This document shows positions 20,346 to 28,928 of a stretch of 64,000 bases of DNA, piece after piece. The notes beneath the pieces were generated by a model, which was not told the DNA's origin, did not search any database, and was given only the letters and a program-made list of their open reading frames with translations. Every line of letters begins with the position of its first letter. The stretch's first letter is position 1. This DNA is from CBDCYN01 sp965224205 (lineage in GTDB: Bacteria > Planctomycetota > Phycisphaerae > Phycisphaerales > Phycisphaeraceae). Position numbers and translations under genes: made by a program. The stretch covers positions 124,001-188,000 of the forward strand of contig CBDCYN010000029.1 of the NCBI GenBank assembly GCA_965224205.1, written 5' to 3'.

Positions 20346-20379
20346 GGTAGATACTTCTCCAGCGAGGTCGATGTATATG

Positions 20380-20397
20380 TTTTAAAACGTTTTAAAA
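20380..20397. promoter_or_regulatory. Perfect 18-bp palindrome, candidate operator for groEL2
   Basis: TTTTAAAACGTTTTAAAA is its own reverse complement. It lies 35-52 bases upstream of the groEL2 start, where a repressor of the heat-shock cluster could bind. The CIRCE sequence (TTAGCACTC-N9-GAGTGCTAA) is absent, so this may be its functional substitute. Confidence 0.5.
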
Positions 20398-20746
20398 GTT
20401 GAATTCGATCTTTCAAGCGGCACCAGGGTCCCTGCAACGTCCACCACCGCCCAGCAGAGTCACGAAGCTAACCGCAAGCATTCGTAAACGGCGATGATCC
20501 GCACGACTCGATCGGATAGAACTGCAAGACCCAGGCCAGATATCGGGGCAGCGGCGGCGCTTCTGTTAACACATAACATATTTTAAAATTAATACTTAAA
20601 TCGATGATGCTGTAAGAACCTGTCTTTCGCTTCATCGCTCTGCCTGTCAGACTGGCAGCTAGTCTACGTAGAATATGACAGAAGTGCCACTACAGCGTTT
20701 TCTTAGATCGTGTAGCGCCTGTTTGGATGACGATCGGCCCAAAGTG

Positions 20747-20769
20747 CCCGCTGCCTCGCGGTCGCGGCT
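20747..20769 (+). repeat. Copy of dispersed GC-rich core repeat
   Basis: CCCGCTGCCTCGCGGTCGCG followed by GCT, differing from the consensus at one base in the middle. It lies in the groEL2 upstream gap. Confidence 0.6.
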
Positions 20770-21263
20770 GGGGGTGGAGCTCTACACCAAATTCGTATCC
20801 GATGTAGCTTAAAGTTGGTGGGTGAACGTCAACAGCGAGGGGTATAAAAAAGGCTATCCCCGTTGCCTTGACGCCTCACAGCGACGCAATTATGTTTCGA
20901 CCATAGCAGGAGTCAATAAACGTACCTCCACGGCATAGGTATAGATTGCTGAATCGCTGCTGTTGAAGACGTCTGCTCGGGGCGCGGCTTTTATTCGTTA
21001 TCCATACATACGCTTGAGATGTGGGATTGGGGGGGCAAGCGGATCGGGATCATCAGGGATTCAGCATTGGGTGTGCTGTTCCATCGTATAGATCTCTCTA
21101 CAGATGGGGAAAGAGCGGTAGCGCAGAAGCAATTTTATTTCTATTTCAATATCTTACGCGCAAGAACTCGGCCAAAGACTGCCGGCGCACCGCTCAACCC
21201 TCTTTGGCCACAATTTATCCTCACACCTAAATAAAAGGAGCGCCGGAAAGGTAGTGCCCGACC

Positions 21264-21632
21264 ATGAACAGGATTGTTCATTTTGAGATCCACAGCGACG
21301 ATCCCGAATCGACGCGCAGGTTTTTTGATGACGTTTTCGGCTGGCGGTTCACCCGCTGGGACGGGCCTGAGGAATACTGGCTAGCCGACACCGGGCCGGG
21401 GGAAGATCCGGGGATCAACGGCGGTTTGATGCGGTCTGACGACCGTCAGCCGAGGATCGTCAATACCCTCCAGGTCTCTTCGGTGGATCGGTACACCGCG
21501 AGGGTGATTCAACACGGGGGCAGGATCGTCACCCCCAAGGTGGCGATCCCGAAGGTCGGTTACGTCGCTTATTGCCAGGACCCCCGAGGGGTGATCTTCG
21601 GCATCTTTCAAGATGACCCCAGCGCCGGATAA
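21264..21632 (+). CDS. VOC family (glyoxalase/bleomycin resistance-like) protein
   Basis: A 122-residue single-domain vicinal oxygen chelate protein. MNRIVHFEIHSDDPESTRRF opens the first beta-alpha-beta-beta-beta unit, and YVAYCQDPRGVIFGIFQDD closes the second, with FDDVFGWRF between. Potential metal ligands are H6 and the C-terminal region acidic residue, but the usual glyoxalase set is incomplete, so the catalytic role is open. Members of this small subgroup are often annotated only as VOC proteins. GGAAAGG precedes the start by about twelve bases. It is alone on its strand. Confidence 0.85.
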   Translation: MNRIVHFEIHSDDPESTRRFFDDVFGWRFTRWDGPEEYWLADTGPGEDPGINGGLMRSDDRQPRIVNTLQVSSVDRYTARVIQHGGRIVTPKVAIPKVGYVAYCQDPRGVIFGIFQDDPSAG

Positions 21633-21740
21633 GCTGGCTACTTGAAGTGTCAGCGGAGTCCGTTTTATAACGATCGCGGGCCGTTTGTGGAGGTCGCCAA
21701 ACCTCTATCGTGGCCAAGCGGGGTGCGGGTGACGGTCGCG

Positions 21741-23111
21741 TCAATACGCCCCGTTGCCGCCTAAGACCGCGGGCACGGTTTTCATCAAGATGCGCAGGTC
21801 CATCCACGGCGACCAGTGGCGGACGTAGTAGATATCGAGGTTGACCCGCTGCTCATAAGTGGTGTTGTTCCTGCCCGAGACCTGCCACAATCCGGTGATG
21901 CCGGGCTTGACGCTCACGAACGTCTCGAACTGATTGCCGTAGCGTTCGATCTCGTCGTCGACGATCGGTCGGGGGCCGACGAGGCTCATCTCCCCGCACA
22001 ACACGTTCCAGATCTGCGGCAGCTCATCGAGGCTGGTTTTCCGCAGCAGCCGCCCGACCCGGGTGATGCGCGGGTCGTCTTTGATTTTTTGATTCTCTTC
22101 CCATTCGCGCCGCAGGTGGGGGTGGGCTTGGAGGTATTGCTCGAGCACCTCGTCGGCGTTCGAGACCATCGATCGGAACTTCCAGGCTTTGAACCGGTTC
22201 TTATGGTGGCCGATCCGGTGGTGCCCGTAGAACACCGGGCCCGGCGAGTCAAGCTTGACCAGCACGGCGATCACGGCGATCAGCGGCAAGGTCACCATGC
22301 AAATCGCGGTGGCCAGGAGGATGTCGGATACACGTTTGATGACCAGACGGTCCAGCAGCTGCGGGCGTAACAGAGAGCTGGGGACCGAGGGCACGTGGAT
22401 CGGGATCAACCGGGCATCGCGGGTGCTCAAGGCCATCGACGAAGCCTCCCGCCAGGTCCCGGCTACCGGCACGCCACGGATCAGCCCCGGGGCTTCAAGA
22501 CCCTCGGCGTCTTGATCCCACACACAGACGGGCCGAAGCCCCAGCCAGGGCTGATGGTGGAGGCTCCTGATCGTTTTTTTTGCCTTCTGGCCGGGTCCTT
22601 CCACCACGACGGGCAGGCCCCACCACTGCTGATAAGCACACAATAGCCGCACCACGGCCCGGCCGGCTCCGATTAAAAGCGTGCTGTGAACCCACGCGAT
22701 GAAGAACCACGGCTCGTACCGCCCGATCCCGTGGAACACCAGGCACGCGATCAGCGCCGCGGCGTAGACCAGCGCCGTGGACATCGTCACCAGGCGGAAC
22801 TCAAGGGGCCAGATCAGGCCCACCGGTGGGTAGAGCCGCGCGGCCCCCAATGCTAGCAGCAGCAACACGGGGACCAGGCCGTGCCGGGCCAACGCCCCCA
22901 TCGGGGCCTCCACCCCTTGGATCTGCACGACCCAACCGACCAAGACCATCGCTAAGAAGATCGCCACGACGTCAGCCAAAAGGGTGACCGCGGTCGTTAG
23001 ATACGGCCGGGCGCTGCTCGTAGCAGAGCTGGGGTGCGTTAACGTGTCCCAATCGTAGCGGTGGAGACGATAACCGCTGGTGAAGACCATCCTTGTTGGG
23101 GCTGTAGTCAT
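21741..23111 (-). CDS. Exopolysaccharide polyprenyl glycosylphosphotransferase (WbaP/WcaJ type)
   Basis: A 456-residue priming enzyme that moves a hexose-1-phosphate onto undecaprenyl phosphate to begin a polysaccharide repeat unit. The N-terminal half has four or five membrane segments (about residues 40-62, 78-96, 105-128, 133-158). A CoA-binding-like cytoplasmic part follows, about 165-250. A further membrane segment lies at 275-298. The C-terminal catalytic domain carries SPGPVFYGHHRIGHHKNRF, KTSLDELPQIWNVL and LVGPRPIVDDE, plus KPGITGLWQVSGR. Motifs are complete. No other capsule genes adjoin; the sugar is not predictable. Confidence 0.92.
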   Translation of the reverse strand: MTTAPTRMVFTSGYRLHRYDWDTLTHPSSATSSARPYLTTAVTLLADVVAIFLAMVLVGWVVQIQGVEAPMGALARHGLVPVLLLLALGAARLYPPVGLIWPLEFRLVTMSTALVYAAALIACLVFHGIGRYEPWFFIAWVHSTLLIGAGRAVVRLLCAYQQWWGLPVVVEGPGQKAKKTIRSLHHQPWLGLRPVCVWDQDAEGLEAPGLIRGVPVAGTWREASSMALSTRDARLIPIHVPSVPSSLLRPQLLDRLVIKRVSDILLATAICMVTLPLIAVIAVLVKLDSPGPVFYGHHRIGHHKNRFKAWKFRSMVSNADEVLEQYLQAHPHLRREWEENQKIKDDPRITRVGRLLRKTSLDELPQIWNVLCGEMSLVGPRPIVDDEIERYGNQFETFVSVKPGITGLWQVSGRNNTTYEQRVNLDIYYVRHWSPWMDLRILMKTVPAVLGGNGAY

Positions 23112-24769
23112 ACGCGACTCCTAATTGAATCCTTCAAGTGCGATGGGCGCGGCTGGGGCAGGAAAAGGCCGTGACGACCGTGTAAGGATCGTCCGTTTCC
23201 GAATCCTGATTTTTTTGTCGTGGTTTTGAATATTTGTACCGTTATCGTTGTATTAGCCCGGGTTCTTGACCGTTAAACGATAAATCTCTCGTTTTTCACG
23301 GCATCGGCGACGCCGCTGCCATCCAGCGTTCTGCATCACGTCTTTGCAGCCATGGCCCGGTGGGGGTTTAGCAATTCACAGGCAACCCCGCGTCGGGGCC
23401 GCCCCCGTGATCGCCGGCCTGACCTGGGATTGGTGCCTGATCGCAGATTGCCTTGTGGTGTCTATTTTTAAGATTCATGGTCGTCTTTCTCACAACAAAG
23501 GTAACGCTAACCGTAACTGTCGCGCGGTTTACGTCACGTCATGGGAGGGCCACAGCGCGTGGTGTCGCCGATCATGAAAAAGACATCCACGCAAAGGAAA
23601 AATGGAACATCTGCCCTTTCGATGATTCATCGGCTGGCCTTGGCCAAGGTCAGCCGACCGACTTCTCTGTCTCCACGTCGGGAGAATGGTTCGATGATTG
23701 AACGCTCTAACGCCCCAATATCTGCTCACATCGGCTAACGTATCGTTATATTTTGCCCTGCACCAGACAGGCGATCTATTTTGATCCCTGCCCTGCCCGA
23801 CGACGCGCGGAGTCGCGGGTGCTGCCTTTTACCTTCTAATTTATCGTTATCTCAGTCAATAATCCGAGATTTTATCGGGACTAATATATCGGATAATGCC
23901 CTTTAAAACAAATTTTTTGTACTTCAAATACGATTGGCCAGTAAATTTTTGGCGTTCAATTATTTATATCGCGATTACACATCAATCCGCAAGCGGTGAC
24001 CGACCGATCTCAAGCCTTGGAACACTCCCAACCGCGTGGGTCACGAGTTGATCATGTGTCCGCACAGCGATCGCTACAACCAAACCCGATACCGGTAAGC
24101 GGCCAACTCCGCTTAAAACGTGTGTGATAAGCACATAAACCCAACATTGGTGCCATTGGCTGCTGGTCAGCCAGTGTTTTAAACCACGTCTGTCGCACTG
24201 GCGGACAAGCCGCCAGTGGCACACCACTACTCACGTACAGTCTAGAGTCACGCCCCAACGATCTCTGTGATTTCTATCGGGAAGTAAAAGTCCATCTCTT
24301 TAAAAAATAATATCTTATAGAAATATTTTGTTTGGTGATGTTCGACTTTTCCTGGTTGCACACCGTTCATGCGATACCCCACCAAACGAAGCCACCCGAT
24401 GGATCAACCTACGCGATGCCTCCTCAACTCACGTCATCACGGACCGCCCTCGATCCGACCGAACCGATTGCCTGGCAGCGTGTCTCTTAAAAGCGGACTA
24501 AGGTCATCACCAAGATCATATACGAGTAAATGGGGCTAAATCGTGGGGAAAATCGCTGTTTATAGCTCATCCCTGCGATGAGCTGATTAAGTTCGGAAAC
24601 GACGCTCGAGAACCCGAGGCTTTGAGACACCGCGTTGTTTTCCCCGTCAGCAGGTAAAAGTATACCCATCGGTTATCATTTTACCGCTTTGAAAATTGAC
24701 TCCCTGCGAGCACAAGTCCCCTCGTGTTCGGATACGGGATGGGTGTACAGCGTGTCCAAAGGATCACCT
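23112..24769. other. 1.6-kb non-coding, AT-rich gap with hairpins
   Basis: The longest gap in the window. Segments at 23210-23300, 23830-23970 and 24290-24350 are much more AT-rich than the chromosome. No frame has both coding composition and a start signal. One REP-like hairpin (24196-24218) is annotated separately. This could be regulatory DNA between the polysaccharide and envelope genes or the remains of lost genes. Confidence 0.45.
24196..24218. repeat. REP-like hairpin
   Basis: CACTGGCGG, loop ACAAG, CCGCCAGTG: a 9-bp perfect stem. Degenerate relatives with the 'GGCAAGCC/AGCAAGCC' centre occur around 52915-52980. It resembles extragenic palindromes of other planctomycete genomes, from memory rather than from a search. 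Confidence 0.5.
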
Positions 24770-26221
24770 ATGAGCGTACGTCGAAACAGGTTCGTCGAGA
24801 TCCGTTTTTTAAGTTTTCTCGTTGGGGCGCTAGGCATAGCGGGCACGCTTCTGGCCCAAATCCCTCACCCCGTGGTGTCCAAAGAAACGGATCGGCGTCA
24901 ATGGCACCTGCCTCAGGGCGGAGCCGAAGCCATCTTCACCGGCGACGGATCGAGTCAAACCCCGACGCTGGTGATCCGCAAGGGCACGATCGCCCAAAGC
25001 CCCTTGACCCTACGGGTCACGACCGATGCCCAGCGTTGTGTGATCCAATCGGGCGGCTTTGAGGTCGCCTTCGCGGTTACACCGGGCAAGACCACTCGGC
25101 TCACCCTCGATGGTTCCGCGGATCCGCCCCGGCTGCTGATCGATGGCAGCGAATCACCCGCCCTGCGTGGGCATTGGATCCGCCTAGCCCTGCAGTCCCA
25201 GCAGGACACCTTGTCACTGGCGTGGGCTCACGCCACCTACGCGACGATCCGGTTCGGCGACCCCGAACCGCAGATACGCCGGTATGTCGCCACCGAACCC
25301 GGCGGGCCGCTGACGCTGGTCCAGGAAGAAGACGACCACCCCGCCCCGGTCGCCGATGACTCGGGGCTAATACGGGACGACGCGGGCCTGCCCCTGTGGC
25401 GTCCCTTCGTCCGCGCCGGGGTGGATTTCATGAACGCGTATTTCTACCACGGCATCGGGCAGGAAGACGACGATCTCGTCGTCCAGCCCTGGACCGAGGT
25501 GACCATCAACATGGTTCAAGACGACGTATTCACCTGGCTAGACGGGGTCGATTTCCGCACCTCGGCCCGCTCGAGCCACCACTTCGGAAACACGGGCAAC
25601 ACGGCCAACAGCGGCCGGGAGAAGTTCTACGAACTCGATTTCCGCGGCGAAGCGATCGTCCGGTTCTTAGAGCGATGGTCGGTCGCTGCGGCTTATATGT
25701 TCCGCGTGGCGATCAACAACCGATTCAATGACGTCCAACAGCTCGAGTTTACCCTCGCGTTCGATGATCACGACCCGGCGTACGGCTTCAAGCTTTCCCC
25801 CTATGCGCTGGTGATCCTCGAAGTAGAGGGCGAATCCGACGCCGGGAATCGGCTGCGGGGTCCTTTTAAATTAGGCACGCTCCTGGAGCTGGGGATCCGG
25901 CCGCGGTTCGACGTGCTACAGATCGCCAACCGCCCTTTGACCGTTGCGGTGCCGGTGAAGGTCGGGATCAGCTTGGACGACTACTTTGAGGGCCCCGATG
26001 GTGAGGACGGTACGTTCGGGTACGTCGATCTCGGGGTCGAGGTATCCTACCCCGTGCTGTTGGCCCGCAGCGACGGCAACCGACGCTTCGCGGTCAACTT
26101 GCTAGCCGGTATGGATGTCCTGTTCCTGGGAAATAGCGCCCAGGACATCAGTGACTTCAACGGCACCGGCGGCGATTCCGTCGAGCTGATCGGGAAATTC
26201 GCGGTGACGATGGAGTATTAA
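24770..26221 (+). CDS. Exported beta-rich protein, probable outer-membrane barrel
   Basis: A 483-residue protein from the ATG at 24770; a longer frame back to 24635 has no signal-like start. Residues about 13-30 (FLSFLVGALGIAGTLLAQ) are a signal peptide. The N-terminal 170 residues are a soluble beta-rich portion. From about residue 220 the pattern of alternating polar and aromatic residues suits a beta barrel: VRAGVDFMNAYFYHGIGQED, FRGEAIVRFLERWSVAAAYM, and the C-terminal FAVTMEY, which ends in an aromatic residue as outer-membrane proteins do. The 'AYFYHGIGQED' type of motif recurs in planctomycete envelope proteins I have seen. No enzymatic role is visible. Other stress or porin roles are speculation. 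Confidence 0.7.
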   Translation: MSVRRNRFVEIRFLSFLVGALGIAGTLLAQIPHPVVSKETDRRQWHLPQGGAEAIFTGDGSSQTPTLVIRKGTIAQSPLTLRVTTDAQRCVIQSGGFEVAFAVTPGKTTRLTLDGSADPPRLLIDGSESPALRGHWIRLALQSQQDTLSLAWAHATYATIRFGDPEPQIRRYVATEPGGPLTLVQEEDDHPAPVADDSGLIRDDAGLPLWRPFVRAGVDFMNAYFYHGIGQEDDDLVVQPWTEVTINMVQDDVFTWLDGVDFRTSARSSHHFGNTGNTANSGREKFYELDFRGEAIVRFLERWSVAAAYMFRVAINNRFNDVQQLEFTLAFDDHDPAYGFKLSPYALVILEVEGESDAGNRLRGPFKLGTLLELGIRPRFDVLQIANRPLTVAVPVKVGISLDDYFEGPDGEDGTFGYVDLGVEVSYPVLLARSDGNRRFAVNLLAGMDVLFLGNSAQDISDFNGTGGDSVELIGKFAVTMEY

Positions 26222-26837
26222 GCCCACCGTCCACCTTCTTATGTCGTACATGAAATCGGGATACGCTCTAGGTGTTTAGGGTCAGGGTGATGCCTGGCCA
26301 TCTTCCGACCTCTAGCTTCGGGCTGTCATCCCGCAGCGAGTACTTCCGTTGGGCCTAACCTATGCATATCCACGAGACCCGCGATGAAGGGGCGAACCGT
26401 TCACTCCATGTTTCATGCCTTGATCACCGTTCCAGGTGAAGACTTCAGCTTTTTGCCGGCGTGGCTCTTCATCATCAACGTCGGGCGAAAATGAATCTAC
26501 TGTCTCATCAAGCCCAGAATCGATATAACTCACATATTCATTAGTCTTAAGGTCGGCGGGGACGTGCCCGCTTAAGTCGATCACCTCAAGAATCCGATCA
26601 ACTTCCCGGCCCCGGGCTTCTGGAGAAGCCAAAACCGCGGTGGGTCGGGCTATAATGAGATCCGTACTTGCCAACCCACCACCGCGCCGGGCGGCTTAGA
26701 CCAAGGGACTAGATCGAGTCATACGTACCGCGTATCGAAACACCGCGTCGGTGATGGTTAGAGCCCTGAGAACCTCCTGGCCGCGTCCACGATTCACGCC
26801 GCCATGTCATCCTCAGTAATGGGTCATAGACAAAGTA
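26222..26837. other. Intergenic stretch with a solo repeat end
   Basis: The sequence GAAATCGGGATACGCTCTA at 26252-26270 is a lone right end of the TAGAGCG repeat family. A minus-strand frame at 26360-26674 (104 residues, TTG start) is possible but has no ribosome site or recognised similarity. Confidence 0.45.
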
Positions 26838-28133
26838 ATGAATCCGCCATGGTCTAATCGTGACGCCATCTGGGGTTTCGGGCTCATCCTGGCCTGGTGG
26901 GTATGCGCACCCCCTCTTGCTTGGGCCCAACCCCACGAGCCGCTGAGGTGGGAGCGCTTGCCCGACATGCCCCGGGGCGTGTTTGACGCCGCGATCAGCC
27001 GCCACGGCCAGCAAGTGGTCATCACCGGAGGGGTGACACAGTCCGGAGCCGCCAGCAACCTGGTCCAGGTCTTTGATCCCAGCAACCTCAAGTGGACCCT
27101 GCCGCTGCGCCTGCCCCAAGGCCTGTGCATGCACACCCAAGTCACGTTGGCCGATAGCCGGATCTTGATCGCCGGCGGGTGCACCGGCCAGCTGCCACGG
27201 AACCTGAAGGTATCGCCCGAAGCCTATCTGCTGGATCTGCAAACCCAGCAGGTCATCCACCTCCAACCGCTGCCGCGGCCCACTCAGTACCCGACCGCTC
27301 ACCTGCTGCCTGACGGCAAGGCGGTCGTGATCGGGGGGCGGAACGCCATGATCTTCGACCCCGCCACCAACGCCTGGATGGCCGCGATCCGTCTTCGTCA
27401 AACCCGCAAGGGCCACGCCTCCATAGTGTTGGCCGACGGGCGTATCTTGGTCGCCGGCGGAGGCGGACGCAGCAGCATTGAGGTGATCGATCCCCACGCT
27501 GATGGAGGCGGGATCAGCCAGATGCTCAAGGCCCAGCTGCCCTGGCCGATCGACGACCTGAGGATGACCCAGCTGCTTGATGGACGGGTGTTGATCCTAG
27601 GCGGCCAGTCGTGCCTCAATGGCAACACCACCGACCAGAGCTGGATCCTCGATCTGCGCGACCCCAAAGTGTCGCGCATCGCAGACGGCCCGAGGCTGGG
27701 TATCGCCGGGGGGGTCGCCGACCACTGCATCCAAGACATCGGGCCCTGGGTCGTCGTCGCCGGCGGGGAGGCTCAGCAGGCGGGCCATGATATTGAATTA
27801 GCCTCGGCACGCCTGTTGAACCGGCAAACGCTGGCGGTCTGGTCGCTGCCCCTGATGAGCCAGCCCCACGACGACGCGGTATCGATCAGCACGCAACGGG
27901 GCGTGATCGTCTTCGGCGGCTACCTCGTGAAGTCCATGTCGTTCCCCCAGCTGCCGGGTCTAACCGTGCCCGGGGTCCACGACACGACGTTGCCCGAGAT
28001 ATCGGTGCCCTTCGCCGGTGCCGCGGTCGAGCGGCTAACGCTGCCGGAAGCTCTCGACGCCGCCCATCGACCGCGATACGACGGCCGCAACACATCCGCC
28101 GCCGCAGCGCCGTCGGCCTCTACCGATCGATAG
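26838..28133 (+). CDS. Exported kelch-repeat beta-propeller protein
   Basis: A 431-residue protein with a signal peptide (about residues 10-30, ending PLAWAQ). It is followed by kelch-type repeats, each with a Gly-Gly pair after hydrophobic residues: VVITGGVTQSG, ILIAGGCTGQ, AVVIGGRNAM, ILVAGGGGRSS, VLILGGQSC, WVVVAGGEAQ and VIVFGGYLVK. Seven such blades would close a propeller. Such proteins usually bind other proteins or polysaccharides; nothing shows the ligand. The C-terminus is Ala/Ser-rich. Directly after the stop, in the same frame, coding-like sequence continues (see the 28191 entry). Confidence 0.85.
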   Translation: MNPPWSNRDAIWGFGLILAWWVCAPPLAWAQPHEPLRWERLPDMPRGVFDAAISRHGQQVVITGGVTQSGAASNLVQVFDPSNLKWTLPLRLPQGLCMHTQVTLADSRILIAGGCTGQLPRNLKVSPEAYLLDLQTQQVIHLQPLPRPTQYPTAHLLPDGKAVVIGGRNAMIFDPATNAWMAAIRLRQTRKGHASIVLADGRILVAGGGGRSSIEVIDPHADGGGISQMLKAQLPWPIDDLRMTQLLDGRVLILGGQSCLNGNTTDQSWILDLRDPKVSRIADGPRLGIAGGVADHCIQDIGPWVVVAGGEAQQAGHDIELASARLLNRQTLAVWSLPLMSQPHDDAVSISTQRGVIVFGGYLVKSMSFPQLPGLTVPGVHDTTLPEISVPFAGAAVERLTLPEALDAAHRPRYDGRNTSAAAAPSASTDR

Positions 28134-28190
28134 CCTGCCGGCGCCCATCAGGCCCTGGTCCCCGGTATCCGCATCGCGTATCCCAATACC

Positions 28191-28412
28191 GTGTGGGTGC
28201 CCGATGGACCCGGCCATGATCGCGGCGCGACCCGCGGTGGGGTCACGCACGGGCGACCCGTCGATGACCAGGGGCGCCGTCTCATCATCCGCGATTGGCA
28301 CAGACCCGTCGCCCAGTGTTCCGTTTGTATCAGTCGCATGACCGCTGAGACGGACAAGGTCTGCAACGGCTGCCCTAGATGCGATCGTTCTTTATATTTT
28401 GTCCGCGCATGA
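28191..28412 (+). CDS. Small Cys-rich ORF, uncertain
   Basis: Seventy-three residues from GTG 28191, in the same frame as the kelch gene and separated from it by its stop at 28131. Codons in this stretch are G+C-rich at third positions, as in real genes here. The last 30 residues hold QCSVCISR and CNGCPRCDRSLYF, five cysteines in a zinc-ribbon-like spacing. No ribosome site is clear. It may be a small separate gene, a former extension of the kelch gene cut by a stop mutation, or chance. Confidence 0.35.
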   Translation: MWVPDGPGHDRGATRGGVTHGRPVDDQGRRLIIRDWHRPVAQCSVCISRMTAETDKVCNGCPRCDRSLYFVRA

Positions 28413-28928
28413 CGCCTGATGCGGTGGCGCCTCAAACACCGCCGCGAACGGTTCTGATTCTCTTACCATGAGCACCGCTTGGCTGTGTCCTGCCAAGTAA
28501 GCCGGTCTTGACTCTCTGTTTATTGTAAATTATTTGTTCATACTCATCTCGAGGTGGATTTTATGGCAAACAGCGTCGATCACACCACAGCCGCAGGATC
28601 GGGCTTCATCGCCCGGCCTGTGATCGGCTCAGGGTAAATCGCCCGGGGGCAGAAAGAAGATCTGCATCCAGGTGAGTCCGGACACCCGTGTTTGCCACCA
28701 GGGCTGGCAAGAGCCGCTCGTGTTGTCCGTCATCTCTTGGGGGCGTCTACACCACGAGTGGTCCGTGTCGGCCCGCATAGACGTGAATCGGGAGGATGTG
28801 GTATGGGCTAGAAACGCACGCAGCACCTCGTTCATCGCGTGACGGTCACGCGCCACCCGGTTCGGGAGTAACGTCCGTCGGAGGCGGACACGGTCGAAAC
28901 CAGAGTTCTCTTTAGGGAGGAAAGTTCG
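28413..28928. other. Upstream region of flagellin
   Basis: Probably contains the flagellin promoter and a long leader. A 24-codon frame starts at ATG 28563 after GAGGTGG but shows nothing recognisable. I could not identify a sigma-28 or sigma-54 site with confidence. Confidence 0.4.

Larger units (their letters stand above)
20346..21263. other. Long intergenic region upstream of groEL2
   Basis: Holds the promoter region of the chaperone cluster. An AT-rich patch at 20570-20605 contains another TTTTAAAA block. A repeat copy occurs at 20747-20769 with variant flanks CTACAGCG (about 20690) and its partial inverse (about 20817). Nothing beyond these is convincing; short frames at 21019-21234 lack support. 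Confidence 0.45.

Noticed and set aside
20346..20700. CIRCE element before groEL2
   Set aside because: I searched the upstream region for TTAGCACTC and GAGTGCTAA on both strands and found neither; only the AT palindrome is present.
23330..23460. Cyclic-di-GMP riboswitch before polysaccharide gene
   Set aside because: A CACAGGCAACCCC stretch near 23377 recalls the class I core, but the second conserved block is missing and the nearest downstream gene is on the wrong strand.
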